Assembly: GCF_017877055.1 (NCBI RefSeq)
Contig: NZ_JAGIPG010000001.1
Coordinates: forward strand, 744,001 to 808,000
Reading direction: 5' to 3'
Source: Neorhizobium galegae
GTDB taxonomy: Bacteria; Pseudomonadota; Alphaproteobacteria; Rhizobiales; Rhizobiaceae
Length of the DNA stretch: 64,000 bases
Below, one piece after another: positions 1-8,584 of the stretch (positions are counted from its first letter, which is position 1; every line of letters starts with the position of its first letter). The notes under the pieces are model-generated. The model was not told the origin of the DNA. It saw only the letters and a list, made by a program, of their open reading frames with translations, and searched no databases. Position numbers and translations under genes: made by a program.

Positions 1-102
1 TACCCTTATGCGCCCTATAACGTGCCTTTGTTCGACGGCAGCATGAACACCAGCGGCGTTGCCACGGGGGCGGTCACGCTGAAGGACGAGACACGCTCAT
101 GA
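1..102 (+). CDS. C-terminal fragment of an unidentified protein
   Basis: An open frame enters from the left edge and ends at TGA (100-102), giving 33 residues that start YPYAPYNVPLF and end KDETRS. There is too little to assign a family. It is on the same strand as the mannonate dehydratase, with 112 bases between them, so it may be the previous gene of the same sugar-acid locus, but that is inference. The gap holds an AT-rich patch around 130-175 that could carry a promoter; I found no convincing operator. Confidence 0.5.
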   Translation, partial: YPYAPYNVPLFDGSMNTSGVATGAVTLKDETRS

Positions 103-214
103 GGCCGGAACAATTGACAATCGGGCCTTCTGGGCGCAAGTTATATTGCGAATTGACGACATTCAAATATGAACTAACCGGCAGCAAGGCCGGGCGTCGA
201 TCGGGGAGGGTAAC

Positions 215-1348
215 GTGCGGGTAGGTCTGACCCTGTTCGGCGATCATCTGTCGGAGGATGGCGCGCGTTATGCGAGCCAGCTCGGTGTCGGCGACATTGT
301 CATTCACCTGGCCGAATATGCCCGCAACGCTGATAACAGCGCCTATCGCAACGGCAGTGTCGGCCCCATCAACGGCGAATGCATCGACATGCCGCTCTGG
401 ACCTACGAGCACATGGCCGGCATCGTCACGAAGCTTGCCAAGCATGGCCTCAAGGTCGCGGCGATGGAGAACCTGTCGCCGAATTTCTGGTCGGACATCC
501 TGCTGGACGGGCCGAAGAAACATGAGCAGATGGACGGGCTGAAGCAGCTTGTCCGCGATGCCGGAAGGGCGGGCATCCCGGTCCTCGGCTACAATTTTTC
601 GATTGCCGGCGTCTGGGGCTGGCAGCGCAAGCGGGTTGCCCGGGGCGGGGCGATGACGGCGGTGTTCTTCGGTGACGAATTCGATACCGACACGCCGATC
701 CCGGATGGAATGCTGTGGAACATGCGGTACCGCCATCCCGTCGCGGGGGCTGCGCCGGTCAATGTCAGCGAGCGGGATATCTGGACGCGTCTCGAATGGT
801 TCCTCAAGGAACTCGTGCCCGTCGCGGAAAAAGCCAATGTCCGGCTGGCGGCCCATCCCGACGATCCGCCGGTGGCGCGGCTGCGCGGCAATGCCCGCCT
901 GGTCAACACCCACGCGAAGTATCAACGGCTGCTGGAGATTGCGCCGAGCCCGGCCAATGCCCTGGAATTCTGTATCGGCTCGCTCCAGGAAATGGTCGAG
1001 GGCGATATTTACGAAACGACCCGCCATTTCGCGCGGCTGGGTGCGATTGCCTATGTGCATTTCCGCAACGTCCGCGGCAAGGTCCCGCATTATGTCGAGA
1101 CCTTTGTCGACGACGGCGATGTCGAGATGGCGGAAATCGTCCGTGTCCTCAGGGATGAGGGTTTTGAGGGGGTGATGGTTCCCGATCACGTGCCCGATCT
1201 CGATTGCCCCGCCCCCTGGCACGCTGGCAATGCCTACACGATCGGCTTCATGAAGGCCCTGACGATGAATGCCCATGCGCTCGGACCGGCGCATTCGCAG
1301 GATATCGCGCATTTTGGGAGAGAAAGGCAGGCCGCAGCATCGCGGTGA
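215..1348 (+). CDS. uxuA: mannonate dehydratase
   Basis: Predicted UxuA, which dehydrates D-mannonate to 2-keto-3-deoxygluconate in hexuronate catabolism in the cytoplasm. The 377-aa protein has the family motifs HPDDPP (residues 214-219), HFRNVRG (282-288) and VPDHVP (322-327), whose His, Asp and Cys-type residues surround the metal and substrate. The start is GTG at 215, chosen because GGGGAGGG at 203-210 sits just upstream. It is followed after about 60 bases by a CUT1 ABC importer, so the imported sugar is probably a uronate-containing saccharide (inference). Length is in the usual range for the shorter bacterial form. Confidence 0.93.
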   Translation: MRVGLTLFGDHLSEDGARYASQLGVGDIVIHLAEYARNADNSAYRNGSVGPINGECIDMPLWTYEHMAGIVTKLAKHGLKVAAMENLSPNFWSDILLDGPKKHEQMDGLKQLVRDAGRAGIPVLGYNFSIAGVWGWQRKRVARGGAMTAVFFGDEFDTDTPIPDGMLWNMRYRHPVAGAAPVNVSERDIWTRLEWFLKELVPVAEKANVRLAAHPDDPPVARLRGNARLVNTHAKYQRLLEIAPSPANALEFCIGSLQEMVEGDIYETTRHFARLGAIAYVHFRNVRGKVPHYVETFVDDGDVEMAEIVRVLRDEGFEGVMVPDHVPDLDCPAPWHAGNAYTIGFMKALTMNAHALGPAHSQDIAHFGRERQAAASR

Positions 1349-1406
1349 ACCATTCCGGTGGAGGCCGGCAAGGAAAAGTGCGGCATGGAGCCGTATGGAG
1401 GAGGAG

Positions 1407-2627
1407 ATGATGATGAAATTCAGCAAACTGGCCGTGATGGCCACGGCGATGACGATGCTGGCGAGCGGCGTGGCACTGGCGGGCGAGGTCGTCTGGTGGA
1501 CGCCCAATTTCAACGAGGCGCGGGCACGCGAACTCGTCACCAAGTTCGAACAGGCCAATCAGGGCATCAAGGTCAAGCTCGAGATCACCACGACAGATGG
1601 TCTGCCGCAGCGCGTTCTGACCGCCCTGCAGTCGGGCGCCGCGCCCGACATCATCGATGTCCAGCACGCCTGGGTGAACGGTTATGCCCAGAACGGCCTG
1701 GTCGTTGCGGTGGATGACGTGCTGAAGGACCGCGAGGACTATATTCCCGCGTCGCTGGATTATGGCACCTGGAACAGCAAGCTCTGGGCCATTCCGTATC
1801 GCATCGAGACCCATGCGGTCATCTACAACAAGGGCGCGTTCAGGGATGCTGGCCTCGATCCGGCTAAGCCGCCGCAGACCTGGGACGAACTGGTCGCCGC
1901 TGCCAAGACACTGTCGAAGGGCAAGGTTTCCGGTTTCGCCATCACCGGCGGCGGTGAAGTCGGCAACACGATCTTCCGGTCGCTTCCCTTCATCTGGATG
2001 AACGGCGGGGACATCATCTCGGCGGACGGCAAGAAGGCGGTCGTCAACCAGCCGGCGGCGGTGGCGGCGGTCAAATTCTATACCGACTTCTTCAAGAACA
2101 AGCAGTCGCCGGCCTCGACGCTGGAAAACGACGGCACCGCAAACCGCCGGCTGTTCATCGCCGAGACCGTTGCCGCCTACCAGTCCGGCCAGTTCGACGT
2201 GGCTTCGATCAGAAAAGAAAACCCGAAGATCGATATCGGCGTGATGCCGATCCCGCATCCGGCCGGCAAGCCGACCGCCGCACTCCTCGGCGGCTGGAGT
2301 TTTGTCATTCCGTCATCGGCCAAGAATCCGGCCGAGGCCAAGAAACTCGTCGCGTTCCTTGCCGAAGCGCCGAACCAGGGTGCGCTGACGGATACGTTCC
2401 CGGCCCGCAAGTCGGCCATGTCGCTGCCGCGCTTCAGCGATCCGATCCTGACGGTGTTCAAGGAAATGCTTCCCTATGGCCGCGCCGTGCCCAACAACAA
2501 GAACTGGGTGCAGATCACCCAGGCCTATTTCGACGGCATCCAGCGGATCCTTCTCGGTGACGAGGACGTGCAGAAGGCCATGGATGGAGCAGCCAAGGAC
2601 ATCCAGGCACTGCTCGACCAGAAATAA
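1407..2627 (+). CDS. ABC transporter sugar-binding protein (CUT1 type)
   Basis: Periplasmic extracellular solute-binding protein family 1, about 406 aa. A Sec signal peptide (KFSKLAVMATAMTMLASGVALA) precedes mature GEVVWWTPNFNE. Three consecutive ATG codons occur at 1407, 1410 and 1413 after a strong GGAGGAGG (1397-1404); any may be used, and the open frame extending upstream into uxuA is not coding. It delivers substrate to the permeases encoded at 2707-4412. Substrate cannot be read from sequence; the adjacent uxuA and aldo/keto reductase suggest a sugar acid or its oligosaccharide. Confidence 0.92.
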   Translation: MMMKFSKLAVMATAMTMLASGVALAGEVVWWTPNFNEARARELVTKFEQANQGIKVKLEITTTDGLPQRVLTALQSGAAPDIIDVQHAWVNGYAQNGLVVAVDDVLKDREDYIPASLDYGTWNSKLWAIPYRIETHAVIYNKGAFRDAGLDPAKPPQTWDELVAAAKTLSKGKVSGFAITGGGEVGNTIFRSLPFIWMNGGDIISADGKKAVVNQPAAVAAVKFYTDFFKNKQSPASTLENDGTANRRLFIAETVAAYQSGQFDVASIRKENPKIDIGVMPIPHPAGKPTAALLGGWSFVIPSSAKNPAEAKKLVAFLAEAPNQGALTDTFPARKSAMSLPRFSDPILTVFKEMLPYGRAVPNNKNWVQITQAYFDGIQRILLGDEDVQKAMDGAAKDIQALLDQK

Positions 2628-2706
2628 CCGATAGCCGGTCGCTCCGGGGGATACGGTTTTCCCCGGAGCACGCATTCCACCCGATGTCGTTTGAGGGAAG
2701 CTGCAG

Positions 2707-3567
2707 ATGGACCGCAATTCGACGGGCCTCGTCTTCGTATTGCCAGCGCTGATCGTGCTGGCGATGCTGATCGCCTATCCCGTTGCCTATACCGGTCTGC
2801 TCAGCGTGACCGACAGGCAGGGTGAGTTTGTCGGCCTCGCCAATTTCAGGGCGGTGCTTTCGGCCCGCGCCACGCCGCAGGCATTCTGGAACACCATCTG
2901 GTTCGTCGGCGGCTCGATCGTCTTCCAGGTCATCCTGGGAACGGCGACCGCCATCCTGCTCAACCAAAGCTTCTTCGGACGCGGGATCGTGCGCTCGATC
3001 ACGCTCATTCCCTGGGTCGTGCCGGGCATCGTCGCGGCCACCACCTGGGCGTGGATGTTCCACACGGAATTCGGCATCATCAACTACATGATGACCGGCA
3101 CCGGCATGATTCCGGAGCCGATCGGCTGGCTGACCAACGGCAATACCGTAATGCCGGTGCTGATCGCCATTAACGTCTGGAAACTTTTTCCCTTCGTGGC
3201 GATCATGGTGCTGGCGGGACTGCAGTCGATCCCCAAAGACCTCTATGAAGCGGCACGCGTCGACGGCGCCAATTTCTGGCAGGAAGTCCGCTTCATCATG
3301 ATCCCGCAGGTGCGCTCGGTCATCGTCGCGGTGACGCTGCTGCTGGTGATATGGGGCCTCAACTCGATCACCATCATCTACGCGATCACCCGCGGCGGGC
3401 CGGCCAACCGGACCTTGATCACGCCGATCCAGATTTTCCGCCTGGCGTTCGAAAGCACGCAGTTCAACCAGGCAGCAGCGCTTTCGGTGATCTTCTTTGC
3501 CGTCGCACTGGTCATCGTCATCATCTACATCAGGGCGCTTGCCTCGACACCGGGAGAGGCCAAATGA
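2707..3567 (+). CDS. ABC transporter permease, MalF-like (sugar)
   Basis: Inner-membrane permease of a CUT1 carbohydrate importer, 286 aa with six predicted membrane spans. The EAA loop that docks on the ATPase is visible as EAARVDGANFWQE followed by RFIMIPQ. GAGGGAAG precedes the ATG. Its stop overlaps the start of the next permease (AAATGA at 3562-3567), so the two permeases are translationally coupled. It pairs with 3564-4412 and presumably with the ATPase at 5249-6304. Confidence 0.93.
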   Translation: MDRNSTGLVFVLPALIVLAMLIAYPVAYTGLLSVTDRQGEFVGLANFRAVLSARATPQAFWNTIWFVGGSIVFQVILGTATAILLNQSFFGRGIVRSITLIPWVVPGIVAATTWAWMFHTEFGIINYMMTGTGMIPEPIGWLTNGNTVMPVLIAINVWKLFPFVAIMVLAGLQSIPKDLYEAARVDGANFWQEVRFIMIPQVRSVIVAVTLLLVIWGLNSITIIYAITRGGPANRTLITPIQIFRLAFESTQFNQAAALSVIFFAVALVIVIIYIRALASTPGEAK

Positions 3568-4412
3568 GCGATAGCACCACCCTCAAGCGGACGGGCCTGC
3601 CGCTGCCGGTCACCATCATCGGCGCGGTTGTCGTCGTCCTCATCTGCCTCTTCCCGTTCATGTGGATGTTCGTCTCGTCGATCAAGACGCTGCCGGAGCT
3701 CTATACCGTTCCGCCGATCTGGTGGCCGGAGACGCCGACGCTCGGCAACTATTACAAGGTCCTCTTCGAGAGCAATATTCCGCGCTATTTCCTGAACAGC
3801 GTCATCATTTCAGTCGGCTCGACTTTCCTCGCGCTGATCCTGGCGATCTTCGCGTCCTATGGATTTGCGCGTTTCGATTTTCGCGGAAAACCGCTGCTGC
3901 AGAGTTTCGTGCTGATCGGCCAGCTCTTGCCGACGGCGGCGATCATCGTGCCGCTGTTCATCACGCTCAGGGTTCTCGGACTGGTGAACACCTATTGGGG
4001 CCTGATCCTCGTCTACATGATCATCACCCTGCCGCTCTCTGTCTGGATGCTGACGTCCTATTTCAAGGCGATCCCGGTGGAGCTTGAAGAGGCGGCGATC
4101 ATCGACGGGTCGTCGCGGCTCGGCATCCTCTTCCGCATCACGCTGCCGCTGTCGACGCCCGGCATCGTCGCGGTCGTCGTTTATGCCTTCGTCACCACCT
4201 GGAACGAGTTCGTCTTCGCGCTGTGCTTTGCGACCGACTCCTCGGTGAAGACCCTGCCGATCGGCCTTGCGGAATTCTCCACCGAGTTCAACACCGACTG
4301 GGGAGCGGTCATGGCCGCCTCGGTCGTCATGACGCTGCCGATCGCGCTGCTGTTCTTCTCGATGCAGCGTCTGTTCGTCGGTGGCCTCACCGCCGGCGCC
4401 ACGAAAGGATGA
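3564..4412 (+). CDS. ABC transporter permease, MalG-like (sugar)
   Basis: Second inner-membrane permease of the CUT1 importer, 282 aa. The start is ATG 3564, overlapping the TGA of the previous gene; the open frame that extends upstream to 3351 lies inside that gene. The EAA motif reads EEAAIIDGSSRLG then FRITLPLS. The typical MalG N-terminal span (VTIIGAVVVVLICLFPFMW) and C-terminal FVGGLTAGATKG are present. It overlaps or abuts the aldo/keto reductase start at 4409/4415. Confidence 0.93.
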   Translation: MSDSTTLKRTGLPLPVTIIGAVVVVLICLFPFMWMFVSSIKTLPELYTVPPIWWPETPTLGNYYKVLFESNIPRYFLNSVIISVGSTFLALILAIFASYGFARFDFRGKPLLQSFVLIGQLLPTAAIIVPLFITLRVLGLVNTYWGLILVYMIITLPLSVWMLTSYFKAIPVELEEAAIIDGSSRLGILFRITLPLSTPGIVAVVVYAFVTTWNEFVFALCFATDSSVKTLPIGLAEFSTEFNTDWGAVMAASVVMTLPIALLFFSMQRLFVGGLTAGATKG

Positions 4413-4414
4413 TC

Positions 4415-5227
4415 ATGACCGACAAAACCATTCCCAGATTGGGCCTAGGCACCTATGGCAGGACCGGCAGCGAAGGGGTCTCGGCACTCCTGAAGGCGAT
4501 CGAAATCGGCTACCGCCATCTCGATACCGCCCAGAGCTACGGTACCGAACAGCCGGTCGGCGAGGCGGTGCGCCGCTCCGGCGTGCCGCGCGGTGATTTC
4601 TTCGTCACCACCAAGGTGGCGGACACGCGCCTGGACCGGGCGCAGTTCATGCCGTCGGTGCGCCAGAGCCTCGATACGATCGGCGTCGATCAGGTCGATC
4701 TGCTGCTGATTCACTGGCCTTCGCGCAGGGATGCGGTGCCTTTCGAAGACTATATGACGGCGCTCGTCGAGGCGCAGCACAAGGGTTATGCGCGCCTGGT
4801 CGGGGTCTCGAACTATCCGATCGCGCTTCTCAAAAAGGCACGCGCGTTGATCGGCAATGAAGCGCTCGCCACCAATCAGGTGGAAATCCACCCCTATCTG
4901 CAGTCACCGAAGCTCGTCGCCTATGGGCGCCAGATCGGCCTGCCGCTTACTGCCTATCAGCCGCTCGCCAAGGGCGAGATCGCCAGCGATCCGGTTCTCA
5001 AACGGGTCGCCGAGAAGCATGGAGTGACGGTCGCGGCCGTCGCGCTCGCCTTCCTGATCGGCGAGGGGCATATCGTCATTCCGGCCTCCGGCAGCGAGGC
5101 CAATCTTCGCGCCAATTTCGCGGCCCTTAACGTCTCGTTGGACGAGGCCGAGATGGCGGAAATCCGCAGGCTAGATCGCGGTTATCGCCGCATCAATCCC
5201 GAAAAATCCCCCGACTGGGATGACTGA
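4415..5227 (+). CDS. aldo/keto reductase
   Basis: Soluble NADPH-dependent carbonyl reductase of the AKR superfamily, about 270 aa, with a TIM-barrel fold. The catalytic tetrad is visible: Asp and Tyr in HLDTAQSYGTE, Lys in FVTTKV, His in LLLIHWP. Cofactor-loop motifs VGVSNY and NQVEIHPYLQ follow. ATG codons at 4409 and 4415 are both possible; AAAGGA at 4404-4409 favours 4415. Sitting between permeases and ATPase of the sugar importer, it probably reduces or oxidises the imported sugar or a breakdown product; the true substrate is unknown. Confidence 0.88.
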   Translation: MTDKTIPRLGLGTYGRTGSEGVSALLKAIEIGYRHLDTAQSYGTEQPVGEAVRRSGVPRGDFFVTTKVADTRLDRAQFMPSVRQSLDTIGVDQVDLLLIHWPSRRDAVPFEDYMTALVEAQHKGYARLVGVSNYPIALLKKARALIGNEALATNQVEIHPYLQSPKLVAYGRQIGLPLTAYQPLAKGEIASDPVLKRVAEKHGVTVAAVALAFLIGEGHIVIPASGSEANLRANFAALNVSLDEAEMAEIRRLDRGYRRINPEKSPDWDD

Positions 5228-5248
5228 AATCATGAATGGAGTTTGCCC

Positions 5249-6304
5249 TTGGGTTCGGTGACCATCAGACAAGTGCGCAAGAGTTATGGCGCGCTGGAAG
5301 TCCTGCACGGCGTTTCGGTCGATATCGCCAATGGCGAGTTCGTGGTGCTCGTCGGGCCGTCCGGCTGCGGCAAGTCCACGCTGTTGCGGATGATCGCGGG
5401 GCTCGAAGCCATCAGCGGCGGCGAGATCGCCATCGACGGCAAGGTGGTGAATACGCTGGCTCCCAAGGAGCGCGACATCGCCATGGTGTTCCAGTCCTAT
5501 GCGCTTTATCCGCACATGACCGTGGAGGCGAATATGGGCTTTTCGCTGCGGCTTGCCGGCGCGCCGAAACAGGAGATTTCCGCACGTGTGGCCGACGCCG
5601 CGCGAATATTGGGACTCGAACCCTATCTGAAACGCTATCCGCGCCATCTCTCCGGCGGCCAGCGTCAGCGCGTCGCGATGGGGCGGGCGATGGTGCGCAA
5701 GCCGAAGGTTTTTCTGTTCGACGAGCCGCTTTCCAACCTCGACGCCAAGCTGCGCGTGCAGATGCGCTCCGAGATCAAGCAGAACCATCATCGCCTGAAG
5801 ACGACGACCGTCTACGTCACCCATGACCAGATCGAGGCGATGACCATGGCCGACCGCATCGTCGTCATGAACGGCGGTGTCATCGAGCAGGTCGGTTCGC
5901 CGCTCGATCTCTACGACCGGCCGGCGAACCTGTTCGTCGCCGGCTTCATCGGTTCGCCGAGCATGAACATCCTTTCCGGCAGGCTTGAAAACGGCAGTTT
6001 CGTGCTGGCCGGCGGGACGGCTATTGCGGCCGCCAACCTCGCATCGTTCGGCAATCGGTCCATTCAGCTCGGTGTCCGGCCGGAGCATCTCCATCTCGAT
6101 CCGAACGGCCTGAACGCCGAGATCGTCACAGTCGAACCGACCGGCTCAGAAACGCAGGTGGTGATGCGGCTGGGCGGGCATGAGGTGACTGGCGTTTTCC
6201 GCGAGCGCATCATGAAAATGCCTGGCGAAGCGTTGTCGATCGGGATCGATATCGAGCACGTTCATATCTTCGATAAAGAGACGGGCAAGCGCCTGGAGGC
6301 GTGA
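5249..6304 (+). CDS. ABC transporter ATP-binding protein, MalK/UgpC type
   Basis: ATPase of the CUT1 sugar importer, about 351 aa. Walker A GPSGCGKST, Q-loop FQSYALYPHM, signature LSGGQRQR, Walker B VFLFDEPLSNLDA and the switch His in VTHDQIEAM are all intact, followed by a C-terminal TOBE-type regulatory domain. No ATG is available: TTG at 5249 is preferred because GGAG (5238-5241) lies 7 bases upstream; TTG 5243 is the alternative. It closes the operon begun by uxuA. Confidence 0.92.
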   Translation: MGSVTIRQVRKSYGALEVLHGVSVDIANGEFVVLVGPSGCGKSTLLRMIAGLEAISGGEIAIDGKVVNTLAPKERDIAMVFQSYALYPHMTVEANMGFSLRLAGAPKQEISARVADAARILGLEPYLKRYPRHLSGGQRQRVAMGRAMVRKPKVFLFDEPLSNLDAKLRVQMRSEIKQNHHRLKTTTVYVTHDQIEAMTMADRIVVMNGGVIEQVGSPLDLYDRPANLFVAGFIGSPSMNILSGRLENGSFVLAGGTAIAAANLASFGNRSIQLGVRPEHLHLDPNGLNAEIVTVEPTGSETQVVMRLGGHEVTGVFRERIMKMPGEALSIGIDIEHVHIFDKETGKRLEA

Positions 6305-6426
6305 CGATGGCCGCTGCTTCCGGGAGTGAGATTCTCGGGATGGTGTCCGCCAGCTGCAGATCTGTCTGGTGAGCCATGCGGCGGGGGCGTAGGCCGGCCG
6401 GCCCTGCGGTAAACCGTCGGTGCGCT

Positions 6427-7497
6427 TCAACGGCGCAAGAGTGGCAGAAGCTGATCGCCCTGACGCTTGATCTCGGCGAGATAAGGTGTGTCGGAGAGCA
6501 CGAAATGGGTGATGCCGAGGTCCCGGTATTTGCGCAGGGAACGGGCGACGTCTTCCGCTGAACCGACGAGCCAGGTGGTGCCGGCACCACCGCCGCCGAA
6601 TTTTCCGGGCGCGGTGTAGAGGTTGTCATCGAGAACGTCGCCGCGCTCGTGCAGTTCGAGAAGCCGGCGCTGGCCGACGGCGACCGGCTTTCCGTGGTCG
6701 TTCCAGTTGCCGGCCTTGCCCCTGGCCATCTCGGCGACCTTCGCCTCGGCATCGGCCCAGGCCTGCTCGGTCGTGTCGCGGACGAGAGTGGTGATCCGAA
6801 GCCCGAATTCCAACGGAGGAAGGTCACGGTCGAGCTGCCTGCTGAGCGCCTTCAGCCGCTCGATCCTCTCCCGCACGCCGTCGAGGGGTTCGCCCCAGAA
6901 GAGCTGGATATCGGCTTCCGTTGCGGCCACCCGTTCGGCGGCTTCCGACGCGCCGCCGAAATAGAGTTTCGGGTGCTTGCGATCGCCGCGGGGTTGGAGG
7001 CGAGGCTCGATCGTGGAGCCGGCGACCTGGAAATGCTCGCCCCCATAGGTGACGTTCTCCTCGGTCCACAGCCGGCGGACCAGCCGCATGAATTCCTTGG
7101 TCCGCGCATAACGATGCGCCTGGTCGCCCTCGCTGTCCCCGTAGGCGGCGAGATTATCCTGGCCCGAGACGATGTTGACCCGCACCCGGCCGCCACTCAG
7201 GTGGTCGAGCGTCGCCGCGGCAGAGGCGAAATTCGCCGGGCGCCAATAACCCGGGCGGACCGCGATCAGCGGCTCGAAGGTGGTTGTGCGGGCGGCGAGC
7301 GCGGTCGCGACGGTGAACGTATCCGGCCGGCCCCAGCCGGTGCCGACGAGCGCGCCTTTCCAGCCGTGATCTTCCAGCGCCTTGGCATGGCTGGTCAGCG
7401 TATCGAGACTGTTGTGGTTCTCGGCGGCGGAATCGCCGCGATGGCCGGCTTTGACGTCGTTCGGAATGTACCAGAGGAATTCGGAATTGCTGCTCAT
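6427..7497 (-). CDS. LLM-class flavin-dependent monooxygenase (SsuD-like)
   Basis: Bacterial luciferase-like, reduced-FMN-dependent monooxygenase, 356 aa, most like alkanesulfonate monooxygenases (FLWYIPNDVKAGHRG at the N-terminus; RVRVNIVSGQDNLAAYGD; SAEDVARSLRKYRDLGITHF near the C-terminus). The start is ATG at 7497; the frame is open further upstream but without family similarity. No sulfonate transporter is adjacent; instead an SDR and an amidase lie upstream on the same strand, so the substrate may be another organosulfur or heteroatom compound (inference). The 6305-6426 gap between this gene and the converging ABC operon shows nothing clear. Confidence 0.87.
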   Translation of the reverse strand: MSSNSEFLWYIPNDVKAGHRGDSAAENHNSLDTLTSHAKALEDHGWKGALVGTGWGRPDTFTVATALAARTTTFEPLIAVRPGYWRPANFASAAATLDHLSGGRVRVNIVSGQDNLAAYGDSEGDQAHRYARTKEFMRLVRRLWTEENVTYGGEHFQVAGSTIEPRLQPRGDRKHPKLYFGGASEAAERVAATEADIQLFWGEPLDGVRERIERLKALSRQLDRDLPPLEFGLRITTLVRDTTEQAWADAEAKVAEMARGKAGNWNDHGKPVAVGQRRLLELHERGDVLDDNLYTAPGKFGGGGAGTTWLVGSAEDVARSLRKYRDLGITHFVLSDTPYLAEIKRQGDQLLPLLRR

Positions 7498-7595
7498 GTT
7501 GTCGGCCTGCACTTGTGAAAGGTGAAACGAGGAAACGTATGGAAGGCCTCCGGCATCGACCGCACGAGGCGCCGGTCGAGATCCGGGAGGTTCCA

Positions 7596-8372
7596 TCACA
7601 CGACGATCGGATTGAGGGCGCCATCCATGCCGATCACGACACCGGTGACATAGCTCGCCTTCGACGAACTCAGGAAGGTGACGACGTTGGCGATCTCGTC
7701 GGGTGTCGCCATGCGGCCGAGGGGGATGCGCTGGACCAGCTTTTCGAGCGCCGCCTGTTCGCTGATGCCATGGAGCGCCGCCTCCGCCCGAAGGCCCTCG
7801 GTCACCCGTTCCGTTTCAGTGTTTCCCGGATTGATGCCGATGATCCGCAGCCCGCTGGCGGCATAGGCGTTTGCAAGGCCGACGGTCGCCAGCATCAGCG
7901 CCGCATTGGCGGCCCCGCCGGGAAGGTGGATGGGGGAGGCTACCTTTCCCCCGCCGCCGATGACGTTGACGATCACGCCCGCCCGGCGGGCCGCCATCCG
8001 CTTGACCACGGGGTCGATGACGTTGATGTAGGAGAAATATTTGGCGTCCATCGCAGCGCGCCAGTGCGCCGGGCTCAAATCCTGGGGCGGCGTGCGCCGC
8101 GCGGCGCCTGCGCTGTTGACGAGAATATCCAGCGCTCCCACTTCGTCTTCGATCTTGTCGATCAGCGTCAGGGCCTCGTTTTCCGATGTGAGGTCGGCGG
8201 CAAAGCCGAAAACGCCCGGCAAATTTGCCAGAGCGGCGTCAATATTCGCCTGGGAGCGCGAACAGATGACAACGCGCGCTCCTTCACTCAACAGGGATCG
8301 GGCACAGGCAAGACCAATGCCTTTGGAGCCGCCTGTGATCAGTGCCGTCTTGCCGTTCAAGTCGAGTTGCAT
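7596..8372 (-). CDS. short-chain dehydrogenase-like protein lacking the catalytic triad
   Basis: An SDR-fold protein of 258 aa. The Rossmann cofactor motif TGGSKGIG (13-20) and NSAGA (86-90) are kept, as is the PGNTET stretch after the active site. The Ser-Tyr-Lys catalytic set is not: where SDRs have YSASKAAL this protein reads GGAANAAL (152-159), so Tyr becomes G152 and Lys becomes N156, and the Ser position is a glycine run (139-142). It may bind nucleotide without classical oxidoreductase chemistry, or use other residues. It precedes the LLM monooxygenase on the same strand. Confidence 0.85.
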   Translation of the reverse strand: MQLDLNGKTALITGGSKGIGLACARSLLSEGARVVICSRSQANIDAALANLPGVFGFAADLTSENEALTLIDKIEDEVGALDILVNSAGAARRTPPQDLSPAHWRAAMDAKYFSYINVIDPVVKRMAARRAGVIVNVIGGGGKVASPIHLPGGAANAALMLATVGLANAYAASGLRIIGINPGNTETERVTEGLRAEAALHGISEQAALEKLVQRIPLGRMATPDEIANVVTFLSSSKASYVTGVVIGMDGALNPIVV

Positions 8373-8584
8373 GGTAAGCCGCTTTCCTCAAGATCCAGGG
8401 AGAGGCTAGGCTCCCGAGGATATTGGAACAAGCAAAAGGCAACTGCCGCGATCCCGGTTACGGGGAAACGGTTCCTTAGTTCGCTGCCCAGGGAGGCAAC
8501 TCTTCCATGCGGCGGGGCCGCGCGTAATTTGCGGGCTTTGCCGACACGCCGATGTCTGCTGGAGACGATCCGGCTGCGCCCTTG

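Noticed and set aside
8425-8475. GGAAC and GTTCC pieces before the SDR gene
   Set aside because: Spacing to a GTT or AAC partner is wrong (27 bases), so not counted as a stress promoter.
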